Assembly: GCA_018385315.1 (NCBI GenBank)
Contig: JAHAZJ010000166.1
Span: 1-44,672, forward strand
Direction of reading: 5' to 3'
Length of the DNA: 44,672 nt
Origin: Treponema sp.
Lineage (GTDB): Bacteria > Spirochaetota > Spirochaetia > Treponematales > Treponemataceae
Shown piece by piece: positions 30,126-38,865 of this stretch (positions are counted from its first letter, which is position 1; every line of letters begins with the position of its first letter). Position numbers and translations under genes: made by a program. The notes beneath the pieces are model-generated. The model had not been told where the DNA came from. It did no database searches and saw only the letters and a list, made by a program, of their open reading frames with translations.

Positions 30126-31739
30126 TTATATAGTAATGTGATTCATGTTTGTAAAAATCATTACAATTCCATGTTCATTACAATAATTTATAAATTCATC
30201 ATCGGTAGAATCTCCACCAGTCTGAATAATTGCTGATAATCCGTTTTCAACTAATTCCTTAATTGAATCGGAAAGACCAATTGTGGAATCGCAAACTAAT
30301 AAATCGGCAATTGTACCTGTGTTTGTATTGTTTGTAAGTTTTTCTTTGGCTTCCATCAAAGCATAGTCAATTGCTTTTTTAGGAGTTAAACAACTTTGTC
30401 CAATTCCAGTAATGGTATTATTTTTAAGAAGAATTACACAGTGAGATTTCGCTTTCATTGCAAGAATCATACCAAATGCCATTTCATCAACAATATATTG
30501 TGAAGGACGTTCATTAGTTTTAATTTGCCATTCTTCAAAAACAGAAGAATCAATTTCTTGAAACAGAACTACATTGTTGACCATTCTAAGTTCACGTTTT
30601 GGCCCTGAAAATTTTGAAGCAGCAACAAGCTTTGTATTCTTATTCTGTGCAAAAACTTCTCGAGCTTCATCGGTAAAATCTGGTGCAACAATTGCAAGAA
30701 AATTACATTTAACCATTTCTTCTGCAGTAATTTTATCTACTACAGAGCTGCACCCTAATGAAACACCAGAAATTGTATTTCCATATGCATAAGTGTTTTT
30801 AAAAGAATCTAATGCATTTGTAGAAAGAGCAGCACCTATGATTGTGTTATATTTTACTGCAATGGTAAAAACAGTCCCTGTAATTGGTGTAAATTGGGTT
30901 GTGAAGTTATATCCATCACGAGTAACACTTTTTACAGAATATTGATTTTTTAGGGTCTGATACAGGAAAGTTATTTCATCCCAAATAGAAGACAAATCAC
31001 TGATATTGTTATAATCAAAATCGTTGTAGAGTAATTCAGAATAAAAAGTGGAATTTGCTGCTGTGGTTGGCATTCTGTAAAGAACTGCTTTCTGTTGTTT
31101 GTTTGAGCCGTGTTTTAATTCCGAAGCTTTAACAAGGGGAAATGAAAGATAATTCATGAATTCTTCTTTATAGTTATTATCTTGCAACAAAGCATGTGAC
31201 AATCCTGCATCATAAGCTGAAATCATATTTAAGGCTTTTGCGGCAAGGTAAGACCGGAATTCGCTGGTAACATTTCCTGTTCTCAATTGAATCATGGCTT
31301 CTTTATAATCATCAGGATCTGTTAGAATAATAATGTTCTGATAATTTAGGAAAGAATCTCTAAGAATTACAGAAACTTGTAAGCTTGATGGAATACTTTT
31401 TTTCTGATAACTAATTTCAGTTGAAATTGGAGTTGTTTCTGGAATAATATTTAGACAAAGCAAAAATATTCCACCACTTCCAGAATTTGTTGACAAATTT
31501 TGATCAGTTTCCTGAGAAAGACGAGTAGAATGAATTTCGTTAATTAATTGGGCAGTTTCGTGTCCATATATATTTTGCTCAGATAGAATGTGCTCAGTTG
31601 TTACAGGAATATTATTGTCTTTTAATATTTCTTCTGTCTTGTTTGCAGAATAGATTGTCCAACCAAGCTCAACAAGAAAAGAAGCTAGTTCAACAAGATT
31701 ATCTGAATTTTCAACATGAATAAGTGCTTTCTTTACCAT
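30126..31739 (-). CDS. PurH-like protein with degenerate catalytic sites
   Basis: The 537-residue length, domain order and C terminus (IVMIFTNMNHITI, cf. PurH VFTGMRHF) identify a homologue of the bifunctional AICAR transformylase/IMP cyclohydrolase, the last two steps of purine synthesis. Key sites are altered, however. The catalytic Lys-His of the transformylase (usually VKHxNPCGVA) reads VKYNTIIGAA (Lys296-Tyr297). The LRYGENPHQ motif reads LKHGSNKQQ. The cyclohydrolase STGGT and GRVKTLHP motifs are replaced by SANKT and unrelated sequence. I infer that it is inactive or changed in function, perhaps a regulator. Another true PurH may exist elsewhere. It heads the operon with mraY. Confidence 0.75.
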   Translation of the reverse strand: MVKKALIHVENSDNLVELASFLVELGWTIYSANKTEEILKDNNIPVTTEHILSEQNIYGHETAQLINEIHSTRLSQETDQNLSTNSGSGGIFLLCLNIIPETTPISTEISYQKKSIPSSLQVSVILRDSFLNYQNIIILTDPDDYKEAMIQLRTGNVTSEFRSYLAAKALNMISAYDAGLSHALLQDNNYKEEFMNYLSFPLVKASELKHGSNKQQKAVLYRMPTTAANSTFYSELLYNDFDYNNISDLSSIWDEITFLYQTLKNQYSVKSVTRDGYNFTTQFTPITGTVFTIAVKYNTIIGAALSTNALDSFKNTYAYGNTISGVSLGCSSVVDKITAEEMVKCNFLAIVAPDFTDEAREVFAQNKNTKLVAASKFSGPKRELRMVNNVVLFQEIDSSVFEEWQIKTNERPSQYIVDEMAFGMILAMKAKSHCVILLKNNTITGIGQSCLTPKKAIDYALMEAKEKLTNNTNTGTIADLLVCDSTIGLSDSIKELVENGLSAIIQTGGDSTDDEFINYCNEHGIVMIFTNMNHITI

Positions 31740-31773
31740 AGAATAATATTATCAAAAAGATTAAAATAATGAT

Positions 31774-31798
31774 AGACTTACGATACAGACTTACGATA
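31774..31798 (+). promoter_or_regulatory. direct repeat at the start of the methyltransferase gene
   Basis: AGACTTACGATA occurs at 31774-31785 and 31787-31798 (13-bp period); the second copy includes the A of the start codon. It fills the 58-nt space between divergent genes and could be an operator. No Shine-Dalgarno is present. Confidence 0.4.
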
Positions 31799-32964
31799 TG
31801 GAATCAAAAGAAAATCAAGAAAACGAACTCTATTTACAGAATCAGTTAATTACTTATATTGGCAATAAAAGGGCATTGCTTGATTTTATTGGTCAGGAAG
31901 TAAAAGTTGTTCAAGAAAAATTAGGAAAAGAAAAACTTGAATGTCTTGATATTTTTTCTGGCAGTGGGATTGTAAGTCGTTATTTAAAACAGTTTTCTTC
32001 CTCTATCACAACAAATGATTTAGAAGCTTATTCATGTATTATTAATCGCTGTTACCTTTCAGATTTGGATGAAAAGCAGCTGGAAGATTTAAGGGACTTA
32101 TATAAAAAACTGAATGAAAAAATAGATGAAAGAATGAGGGAGCTGGAAAGAGCGAGGGAAGAGAATAGATATGTTGAACCAGGATTTATTTCTAAATATT
32201 ATGCGCCAAAAGATATAGATGATATTTCAAAGGAAGAACGCTGTTTCTATACTCCATACAATGCAAATTATCTGGATGTTGCGCGACAGGAAATTGAAAG
32301 TATTGTTCCAGATGAATACAAAGATTTTTTCATTGCTCCTCTGCTTTCGGAAGCATCTATTCATGCAAATACAGCTGGAATATTTAAAGGATTTTATAAG
32401 AATTCTAAAACAGGAACTGGTCAGTTTGGAGGAAATGGAAAAAATGCCCTTTCAAGGATTATGGGACAGATAAGGTTGCCATTTCCGGTTTTTTCTAATT
32501 ATAAATGTAACCATCGGGTTTTTAATGAAAATGCAAATGAGTTAATAGATAAAGAAGAACTAGGACATTTTGATTTAGCATATTTTGATCCGCCATATAA
32601 TCAGCATCCTTATGGTTCGAATTATTTTATGCTTAATTTAATTGCAAATTACAAAACTCCAGATCCAGAAAAAATGAGTCGTGTTTCAGGTATTCCTTCT
32701 GATTGGAATCGTTCTGCCTATAATAAAAAGGGAAAAGTTGCTGATGTCTTTATTGATTTGGTAAAAAAAGTAAATGCAAAATTTGTTTTGATTTCTTTTA
32801 ATTCTGATGGTTTTATTTCTCGTGATGAAATGGTTTCTCTTTTAAATCAATGTGGCAAGGTTAATGTAGTAGAATCCAAGTACAACACATTCCGTGGTTC
32901 ACGCAATCTTAAAGAAAGAGATGTTCATGTAAAGGAGTATTTATTTTTAGTGGAGAAAGATTAG
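31798..32964 (+). CDS. D12-class N6-adenine DNA methyltransferase
   Basis: It transfers a methyl group from SAM to adenine N6 in a short DNA site. The N-terminal LITYIGNKRALLDFIGQEV is the D12/Dam-type opening motif, LDIFSGSGIVSRYL (FxGxG) binds SAM, and the catalytic DPPY lies in YFDPPYNQHPYGSNYF. A charged region (about residues 95-125, KKLNEKIDERMRELERARE) is probably part of the target-recognition domain. There is no restriction endonuclease beside it, so it is either an orphan regulatory methylase or part of a split system. The last 4 nt overlap the convergent lipoprotein gene. The two 12-bp repeats at its start suggest its own regulation. Confidence 0.87.
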   Translation: MESKENQENELYLQNQLITYIGNKRALLDFIGQEVKVVQEKLGKEKLECLDIFSGSGIVSRYLKQFSSSITTNDLEAYSCIINRCYLSDLDEKQLEDLRDLYKKLNEKIDERMRELERAREENRYVEPGFISKYYAPKDIDDISKEERCFYTPYNANYLDVARQEIESIVPDEYKDFFIAPLLSEASIHANTAGIFKGFYKNSKTGTGQFGGNGKNALSRIMGQIRLPFPVFSNYKCNHRVFNENANELIDKEELGHFDLAYFDPPYNQHPYGSNYFMLNLIANYKTPDPEKMSRVSGIPSDWNRSAYNKKGKVADVFIDLVKKVNAKFVLISFNSDGFISRDEMVSLLNQCGKVNVVESKYNTFRGSRNLKERDVHVKEYLFLVEKD

Positions 32965-33980
32965 TTTTTAAATTGTAAGGTTATTTTAATTGGTAAATGG
33001 TCGGAATAACCTTCACCTGTATAAATCTTAAATCCATTTGGAATATTATTGTCTTTTGTCCATAAATCATCAGTGCAAGCTTCAAAATCTAAAATATCAA
33101 AGCTTCCATATACGAAAAAATTGTCTATATACTCCCATGAATTCTTATAATAATAACTTCCTGTATTGCAAGTGTAATTACCATGTTCATCATACCAGGG
33201 TGATAAAACAGCAATTGCTTGGTCATCATAAGGATATTTGCTTTTTAATAAAACATTGCCTTTTTCTACACTATCAATGTATTCAAATTCTTCAATACTT
33301 TTATTAAAATCTCCACAAATAAGAATCGGACAGTTCTGGTTTTCTTCAACCGTTTCACATACTAAATTTGTCAAAATGCTTTCTTGTTTAATTCTCCATA
33401 TTTCTGTTTCAATTTCTCCTGAACTTTTCGATTTCCAATGATTAACAAACAATACAAAATCTTTATTTCCAATTTTTACTTTAACTTTTCCAATTGCTCT
33501 CAAAGCCGGTTGCTGAACTTTTGGCGAACCGTCTTCAATACTATGATTAGATAAATCCCACAATTCATACTTCGAAATCACTGCGCATCCAATAGAACTT
33601 TCAGGTTCTTTTGAAAAACAAGCATAATTCCAAATTCCTGTAGAATTCCACTTATGTGCAGAAAGACCATTACAGATATCTTGTATTACAGCTTCATTTT
33701 CAATTTCTTCAAATACATAAATATCGGCATTTAATGTGGTCATTACCTTACACAAACGATTTACCCTTTCTGAATACATTTCTTCATTCCATGTTTTGCT
33801 TTTTAGAAAATCAGCATATTCAGAGCCATCATTGTTTGCATCAAAAAAAGTTTGTACATTCCACGACACAACAGAGAACGAATTTTTTGTATTTGTTACA
33901 TTTCCAAATCCATTTCCATTGGAGCAGGAATTAAAAATAAACAAAAACAAACCAAACAAAATAATCGAAATTTTCTTCAT
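32961..33980 (-). CDS. endonuclease/exonuclease/phosphatase-fold lipoprotein
   Basis: The lipoprotein signal MKKISIILFGLFLFIFNSC carries a Cys at position 19. The mature protein has the metal-dependent DNase I-like fold: VVSWNVQTF (Asn), VFEEIEN (Glu), FVNHWKS (His), LICGDFNKSI (Asp, Asn) and a final YSDHLPI (Asp-His pair). Such proteins hydrolyse phosphodiesters in nucleic acids, phospholipids or inositol phosphates; exposed on the cell surface it may scavenge nucleotides from extracellular DNA. The start codon immediately follows an A and eight Ts after a strong hairpin that also holds the only Shine-Dalgarno-like sequence (AGGAG). Confidence 0.88.
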   Translation of the reverse strand: MKKISIILFGLFLFIFNSCSNGNGFGNVTNTKNSFSVVSWNVQTFFDANNDGSEYADFLKSKTWNEEMYSERVNRLCKVMTTLNADIYVFEEIENEAVIQDICNGLSAHKWNSTGIWNYACFSKEPESSIGCAVISKYELWDLSNHSIEDGSPKVQQPALRAIGKVKVKIGNKDFVLFVNHWKSKSSGEIETEIWRIKQESILTNLVCETVEENQNCPILICGDFNKSIEEFEYIDSVEKGNVLLKSKYPYDDQAIAVLSPWYDEHGNYTCNTGSYYYKNSWEYIDNFFVYGSFDILDFEACTDDLWTKDNNIPNGFKIYTGEGYSDHLPIKITLQFKN

Positions 33981-34018
33981 AAAAAAAATACTCCTAAGAA
34001 GACATGCTTCTCAGGAGT
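33981..34018 (-). terminator. hairpin with U-tract abutting the lipoprotein start codon
   Basis: On the minus strand ACTCCTGAGAAG (34018-34007), loop CATGT and CTTCTTAGGAGT (34001-33990) form a 12-position stem with one mismatch, followed by A and T8. It ends transcription from the era-ychF operon, 52 nt after the ychF stop. The ATG of the next gene comes directly after the T-run. AGGAG, the expected ribosome site at 10-nt spacing, is in the 3' arm, so the hairpin could also mask translation. Confidence 0.75.
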
Positions 34019-34069
34019 AATATTGCCTTAGTTTTAAAAAAAAGGAAGTTTTTTTAAATTTTTTTATTT

Positions 34070-35200
34070 TTAGTTATTAAATTTAAAGAAAAGAACGTCT
34101 CCATCCTGAACAACATATTCTTTTCCTTCTTGACGGTACTTACCAGCAGCTTTTATTGAAGCTTCATCTTTATATTGGCGTAAATCGTCAATAGTGTATG
34201 CTTCTGCTTTAATAAAACCTTTTTCAAAGTCTGTATGAATAACACCAGCAGCACGAGGAGCTTTATCACCGTTATGGATTGTCCAAGCACGGCATTCATC
34301 TGGTCCACCTGTAAAGAACGTTCTTAATCCCATTAAGTGATAAGCTTTGCGAGCCAAAACTGCAAGACCACTTTCTTTTAGACCAACGCTTTCCATAAAA
34401 TCTTTTCTATCTGCAGGATCGTCAATTTCGGCCAGGTCAGCTTCGAATTTTCCACAAATAACTACAACTTCAGATTTTTCTTCATCAGCATATTTTTTTA
34501 CAATTTCAACATATTTATTTGTACCGTCTGCAATTGTATCTTCATCAACATTTGCAACATACAAGGTTGGTTTCATTGTTAAAAGGAACATGTCATATAC
34601 AGCAGCTTTTTCTTCATCTGTAAGGTCTGCTGTGCGGGCACATTTTCCATCAAGTAATAAAGGACGAATTTTTGCAACAGCACTAATCCAAGGTGCATAA
34701 ACTTTTTCCTGTTCCTTTCCTAAAGAGCGGATTGCACGAGTAACTTTATCCTGGCGGGCATCAATTGTGTTAATATCAGCCTGACAAAGCTCCCAGTTGA
34801 TTGTAAGAATATCTGATTCTGGATCAATTGGGGCAGCTTCGTTTGCATTATCACGAACGTGCATAATGTCTGGGTTATCGAAACAACGAACAACATGGGC
34901 AATAACAGAGCATTCACGAATATTTGCAAGGAATTTATTTCCAAGACCTTCACCCTGAGAAGCACCTTTAATCAAACCTGCAATATCAACAAACTTTACT
35001 GCAGCTGGAGTCTTCTTTTTAGGATTGTGAATGCTAGCAAGAAAGTCCAGTCTTTCATCTGGAAGGTCTACAATGCCAATGTTTGGATCGATTGTACAAA
35101 ATGGGAAATTCTCTGCGCTGGCTGGTGCCGAAGTGAGAGCCGAAAAAATAGTAGATTTACCAACATTTGGTAAGCCAACAATACCACATTCAAGTGCCAT
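34070..35200 (-). CDS. ychF: Obg-like ATPase YchF
   Basis: YchF (OLA1 in eukaryotes) is a ribosome-associated ATPase linked to translation and oxidative stress. The P-loop is GLPNVGKSTIFSAL, the switch II DIAGLIKGAS, and the specificity motif reads NVDED (in place of NKxD), as expected for an ATP-preferring member. The C-terminal TGS-like domain ends with KEYVVQDGDVLFFKFN, typical of the family. The start is set at the ATG at 35200 with an AGGAG ribosome site 7 nt away; the longer open frame reaches into the upstream gene. 376 residues. It is the last gene of the era-HD-GYP-TSCPD-ychF operon. Confidence 0.95.
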   Translation of the reverse strand: MALECGIVGLPNVGKSTIFSALTSAPASAENFPFCTIDPNIGIVDLPDERLDFLASIHNPKKKTPAAVKFVDIAGLIKGASQGEGLGNKFLANIRECSVIAHVVRCFDNPDIMHVRDNANEAAPIDPESDILTINWELCQADINTIDARQDKVTRAIRSLGKEQEKVYAPWISAVAKIRPLLLDGKCARTADLTDEEKAAVYDMFLLTMKPTLYVANVDEDTIADGTNKYVEIVKKYADEEKSEVVVICGKFEADLAEIDDPADRKDFMESVGLKESGLAVLARKAYHLMGLRTFFTGGPDECRAWTIHNGDKAPRAAGVIHTDFEKGFIKAEAYTIDDLRQYKDEASIKAAGKYRQEGKEYVVQDGDVLFFKFNN

Positions 35201-35210
35201 ATATATACTC

Positions 35211-35453
35211 CTAGTTTGATAAAACAGCCTTTGCCAGCTGATCTGCACAACTTGTTGATTTAAAACCGCAGATATTTCCTGCAAGTTTAGCTGCAATCTC
35301 TTCTGCTTTCATGCCATCACAAAGTTTAGAAATAGCTTTTAAATTGCCGTTACAGCCACCAACAAAACTGATGTTTGTAATAGTACCATCATCTGCTTTA
35401 TCAAAGGTAATTGTCTGAGCGCAAACGCCCTGTGTTTTATAAGTAATTGTCAT
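35211..35453 (-). CDS. TSCPD domain protein
   Basis: A small 80-residue protein with the conserved GGCNGNLKAIS, VGGC and C-terminal KSTSCADQLA pattern of the TSCPD family (named after a domain also found at the end of some ribonucleotide reductases). The spaced cysteines (Cys11, the Gly-Gly-Cys, LCDG, NICGF, TSC) suggest a metal or cluster site. Stand-alone members are of unknown function. It lies 3 nt after the HD-GYP gene and 10 nt before ychF, so translation is likely coupled in one operon. Confidence 0.88.
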   Translation of the reverse strand: MTITYKTQGVCAQTITFDKADDGTITNISFVGGCNGNLKAISKLCDGMKAEEIAAKLAGNICGFKSTSCADQLAKAVLSN

Positions 35454-35456
35454 GGA

Positions 35457-36809
35457 TTAAATATACTCGACTGTATCGATAACTTCAACTGCATCTACTA
35501 AAGGTTCAATGTCATTAAAAACAAAGTCGTTATATCGCATGAAAATTTGACTGAAATCAGCCTGAAGTGTTTTCTGGAAAAATCTTAAATCTTCCATAAT
35601 ACTATCATACTGGTTAAAAAGGACCGAAATAATATTTTTATCTAATTCGCCGTTATCAGTCATTTTCTGCATGATGGTGAATGTTTCTTCAACTGAAAAT
35701 TCCCCTTTGTAACTTCGGCTGTCACTTAATGCGCTGGTAATATCTGCAATAGTAATGATTCTTTGAATAAGAGACAGTTCTGCTTCTGTAAGATGATTTG
35801 GGTATCCATTACCATTCAGCTTTTCATGATGGCGGTATACATCTTCCAGAATATTTTCAGGTACCAGATCGGTAAGGATTTTTTTTGAGTGATTCACATG
35901 GTAACGCATAATACCCATCTCTTCTGGAGAAAGTTTACCTGGTGCTTCAAGAATTTTTTGTGGCGTACAGATTTTTCCAATATCATGAAGCATAGAACTT
36001 ATAAAAAGCTGGGAAATATCATCCTGGGAAAGGTTAAAGCGCATACCCAAAGCAAGAGCATAACATGAAGTATTTATAGAATGAGTCATGGTACTTGTGC
36101 TTTTAAAATCGAGAAGATAGGTAACCAGTTTAAGATAACAGTTTTTATCCTTATCAGATAGGGTGATTTTACTTACATAATTGTACAAAAAATTCAAATG
36201 AGTTTTTGCCTTAATCTGATTAATTATGGAATTATTGTGATTAATTTGCTGAAAAGACTGCACAACCAATGGATTAAATTGGCCAGGCTCTATAGAATTC
36301 AAATCTTCTGGTAAAGGAGAATCTGGGTTTCTATAAATATAATCACTTATTCTGGCAGAAAAATACAGAATAGATTTTATTTTTTCCTGATAAATATATT
36401 TTTCCATATCCTTGTTATAGGGCTGAAAAAAATTTTCCAAAGCAAGGGCATCCTGTTTAAGAGGCGTCATGAATTCCAAATAATAACAACTGAAAACATA
36501 TTTACTTTCTATAAAATGGTCTTTTGTAAAATAATCAATTTTGTCTTCTGAGGCACTGTAACTAAAGAAAGTGTCATCTCTGAAAAAACCGATAGTATGG
36601 AATAAAGAAAGAATTACAAGATTTTGCAAAGAATACTCTTTCCCAAGCCCCATATGACGGGCAATATTCAACGCAATAAAAGCTGTGCGTTCATTATGAA
36701 AGAGAATCTGTTTATTAATATATTTCAGCATTTCGCAGGCAATTTGTATAATGGAACCTGCAGAAAGCGGATTAACAACTTTTTTGCCAATCTTTTGATT
36801 ATTAGACAT
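35457..36809 (-). CDS. HD-GYP domain protein (putative cyclic-di-GMP phosphodiesterase)
   Basis: The C-terminal half has the full HD-GYP signature: SMLHDIGKI (metal HD), HVNHSKKIL, YRHHEKLNGNGYP (HHE...GYP) and ITIADITSALSDSRSY. Such proteins linearise cyclic-di-GMP or related dinucleotides using a di- or tri-iron site. The N-terminal half (about residues 1-210) looks like a second, degenerate HD domain: LFHNERTAFIALNIARHMG and LVILSLFHTIGFF show H-T in place of H-D. It may be a sensory or dimerising part. No membrane segment is visible. Located 32 nt after era and 3 nt before the TSCPD gene. Confidence 0.88.
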   Translation of the reverse strand: MSNNQKIGKKVVNPLSAGSIIQIACEMLKYINKQILFHNERTAFIALNIARHMGLGKEYSLQNLVILSLFHTIGFFRDDTFFSYSASEDKIDYFTKDHFIESKYVFSCYYLEFMTPLKQDALALENFFQPYNKDMEKYIYQEKIKSILYFSARISDYIYRNPDSPLPEDLNSIEPGQFNPLVVQSFQQINHNNSIINQIKAKTHLNFLYNYVSKITLSDKDKNCYLKLVTYLLDFKSTSTMTHSINTSCYALALGMRFNLSQDDISQLFISSMLHDIGKICTPQKILEAPGKLSPEEMGIMRYHVNHSKKILTDLVPENILEDVYRHHEKLNGNGYPNHLTEAELSLIQRIITIADITSALSDSRSYKGEFSVEETFTIMQKMTDNGELDKNIISVLFNQYDSIMEDLRFFQKTLQADFSQIFMRYNDFVFNDIEPLVDAVEVIDTVEYI

Positions 36810-36841
36810 TTATTATATTATCACCCTGAATTTGAAAAAAA

Positions 36842-37765
36842 TCAATTTTTAGGTATTAAACGGTTAATTGTTATGTCTCTCTGTCTCCAGTTTTTATCAA
36901 CTTTAACCTGTAAATCCAAGTCAATTTTCTGGATATAGATTTCGCTTAATTTTTTAATTGCAGCCATTCTGATTTCTTTAATTTTGGAAGCACCTTTTCC
37001 AATTACAATACCTTTTTGACTTTCTCGCTCAACACAAAGAAAAGCTCGAATCCAAAGCTTTTTACCTTCATTTCGGTGTTCCACATCTGCAACTTCTACA
37101 TAAACTGCATGTGGAATTTCTTGTTCTAAACGGTTGATTGCTTCACCACGAATTATTTCACAAACACGGAATGTTAAATTCTGATCTGTATATGTATCTT
37201 CGTCGTAAATAGGGTCTCCAATTGGAGAAATATCGTAGAGACCTTTTAAAACTTCATTAATACCAATATCATCCCGGGCAGACATTTCAAAAATTCTGTT
37301 TTCTGGAATTTCTGGAAGATTTTCTTTTATAAAAAGTGCAATTGGTTTTGGCTTACTTGCTGGGGCATCTGTTTTATTGATTGCAACAACGGTTTTACCT
37401 TGAAGTTTTTTAAGTAGGGCTGCTGTATGAATTTCTTCTTCACCTGGTTCTCGAGTTGAGTCAATGATGTAAAGAACACAATCAATATCATCCAGCTGAT
37501 TTTCAGTTACTGATTTTAGACGGAGATTAAGTTTTTTTTCAGAATCGTGGTAACCTGGAGTATCAATAAAAATAAGCTGACCATAACTAGTGTTTACAAT
37601 TCCTTTAATAGGGTTTCTTGTAGTTTGTGGAATAGGAGAAACAATACTTACATTTTCCTGGCAGGCTGTATTTAAAAAAGTAGATTTTCCTGCACTAGGA
37701 CGTCCTATGATTGCAACTACTGCGGTTTTTAATGGTTCATTTGTATTTGATTCAATTTCGTTCAT
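36842..37765 (-). CDS. era: GTPase Era
   Basis: Era binds the 3' end of 16S rRNA and assists small-subunit assembly. G-domain motifs: G1 GRPSAGKST, G2 around PQTTRNPI, G3 DTPGYHD, G4 NKTD, G5 SARDD. The C-terminal KH RNA-binding domain shows IVIGKGASKIKEIRMAAIKKL. Length 307 matches the family. First gene of the era-HD-GYP-TSCPD-ychF operon. The divergent secreted-protein gene starts 65 nt away. Confidence 0.95.
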   Translation of the reverse strand: MNEIESNTNEPLKTAVVAIIGRPSAGKSTFLNTACQENVSIVSPIPQTTRNPIKGIVNTSYGQLIFIDTPGYHDSEKKLNLRLKSVTENQLDDIDCVLYIIDSTREPGEEEIHTAALLKKLQGKTVVAINKTDAPASKPKPIALFIKENLPEIPENRIFEMSARDDIGINEVLKGLYDISPIGDPIYDEDTYTDQNLTFRVCEIIRGEAINRLEQEIPHAVYVEVADVEHRNEGKKLWIRAFLCVERESQKGIVIGKGASKIKEIRMAAIKKLSEIYIQKIDLDLQVKVDKNWRQRDITINRLIPKN

Positions 37766-37830
37766 ATTTTCAATTATACATCTTTTATGATATTATTTAT
37801 AGAAGAAATATAAACAAATTGGAGAAAGAA

Positions 37831-38856
37831 ATGAAAATAAAAAAGTTCCTATTTATTGCATTGATGTTTATTTTTGCTGGTTCTGCAGCTTTTGCAGGAA
37901 CTATAGAAATTACTTCCCCATACTACGGTGAGGATTTCTACGCATATAATTGTGATTCAGTATATGATTTTAATGTAAAATTTAAGGGAACAGTTTCTGG
38001 CGGATGTACTTCCATTCGTGTAATCTGGACTTCTGGAAAGAAGAAAAATATTACAAAGTATCTTATTCAGGGAAAAAAGACAAAAATTACTGGTGGTGAT
38101 AATTATCAGATTGATGATTTTACATTGAAACAGTATCAGAAAGGAACCCCAACTTTTGAATATAATGTTTCTGGTCGTTTGGAAAACCTTGCTTTTGGTT
38201 CAAACTATTATCTTTTTATCGCAACATTTGCTGATGGGTCAATTGATGTTGCAGAACATGAAATTTTCGTTTATCAGGGAGGGGCAGCTGAAAAAGCAAA
38301 GCCAGTTATTTATCTTTATCCTACAAAAAAACAGGATGTAAAAGTAAAAGTTAGTCCAGAAGGTGGTGTAACAGAATCAATTCCAGAATATGGAAAGGGA
38401 TGGAAAGTTACAGCAGCTCCAGACGGTACAATTATTGATAAAGCAACAAAAACAGAATATCCATATCTTTTCTGGGAAAGTAAAGATTATGGGGACGAAA
38501 TTGATATGTCAGAAGGTTTTGTTGTAGAAACAAAAAATCTTCAGGCTTTCTTTGAAGAAAAATTGGCAATTCTTGGTTTAAATGAAAAAGAAATTGCTGA
38601 CTTTACAGAATACTGGGTTCCAGAATTACAGGGCAAAAAATATGTATTCATAACTTTCTATTCGCAGGAAAGAATTGATTCAGAAGCTCCATTAAAAATT
38701 TCTCCAAAACCAGATTCAATTATTCGTGTTTATTTTGATCACAAAAAACTTGATCAGAAAATTACTGTAAAAGAACAGGTTCTTACTCCTGCAGCTCGTA
38801 CAGGTTTTGCTGTAATTGAATGGGGCGGAAAACGTTATAAAGAAGCAGCAAACTAA
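37831..38856 (+). CDS. exported protein with a KPVIYLYP-type domain
   Basis: The signal peptide is MKIKKFLFIALMFIFAGSAA-FA. Residues about 25-145 form a beta-rich domain of unknown type (IEITSPYYGEDFYAY, SGGCTSIRVIW). From about residue 155 comes a conserved module beginning AKPVIYLYPTKKQDVKVKVS, with GKGWKVTAAPDGT, YPYLFWESK, EKEIADFTEYWVPEL and a closing FAVIEWGGK. I recognise this as a recurrent uncharacterised exported domain of bacteria. The ATG at 37831 is set by GGAGAAAG and the signal peptide; the longer frame overlaps era on the other strand. The MEMO-family gene follows after 9 nt, so the two are co-transcribed. Confidence 0.8.
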   Translation: MKIKKFLFIALMFIFAGSAAFAGTIEITSPYYGEDFYAYNCDSVYDFNVKFKGTVSGGCTSIRVIWTSGKKKNITKYLIQGKKTKITGGDNYQIDDFTLKQYQKGTPTFEYNVSGRLENLAFGSNYYLFIATFADGSIDVAEHEIFVYQGGAAEKAKPVIYLYPTKKQDVKVKVSPEGGVTESIPEYGKGWKVTAAPDGTIIDKATKTEYPYLFWESKDYGDEIDMSEGFVVETKNLQAFFEEKLAILGLNEKEIADFTEYWVPELQGKKYVFITFYSQERIDSEAPLKISPKPDSIIRVYFDHKKLDQKITVKEQVLTPAARTGFAVIEWGGKRYKEAAN

Positions 38857-38865
38857 TTTATAATC

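Noticed and set aside
30574-30792. Antisense frame in the PurH-like gene
   Set aside because: It is a codon shadow only; the minus-strand frame is continuous and homologous to PurH over its length.
33038-34020. Several plus-strand frames opposite the nuclease-fold lipoprotein gene
   Set aside because: All are antisense to a gene with a full set of catalytic motifs; none has a ribosome site.
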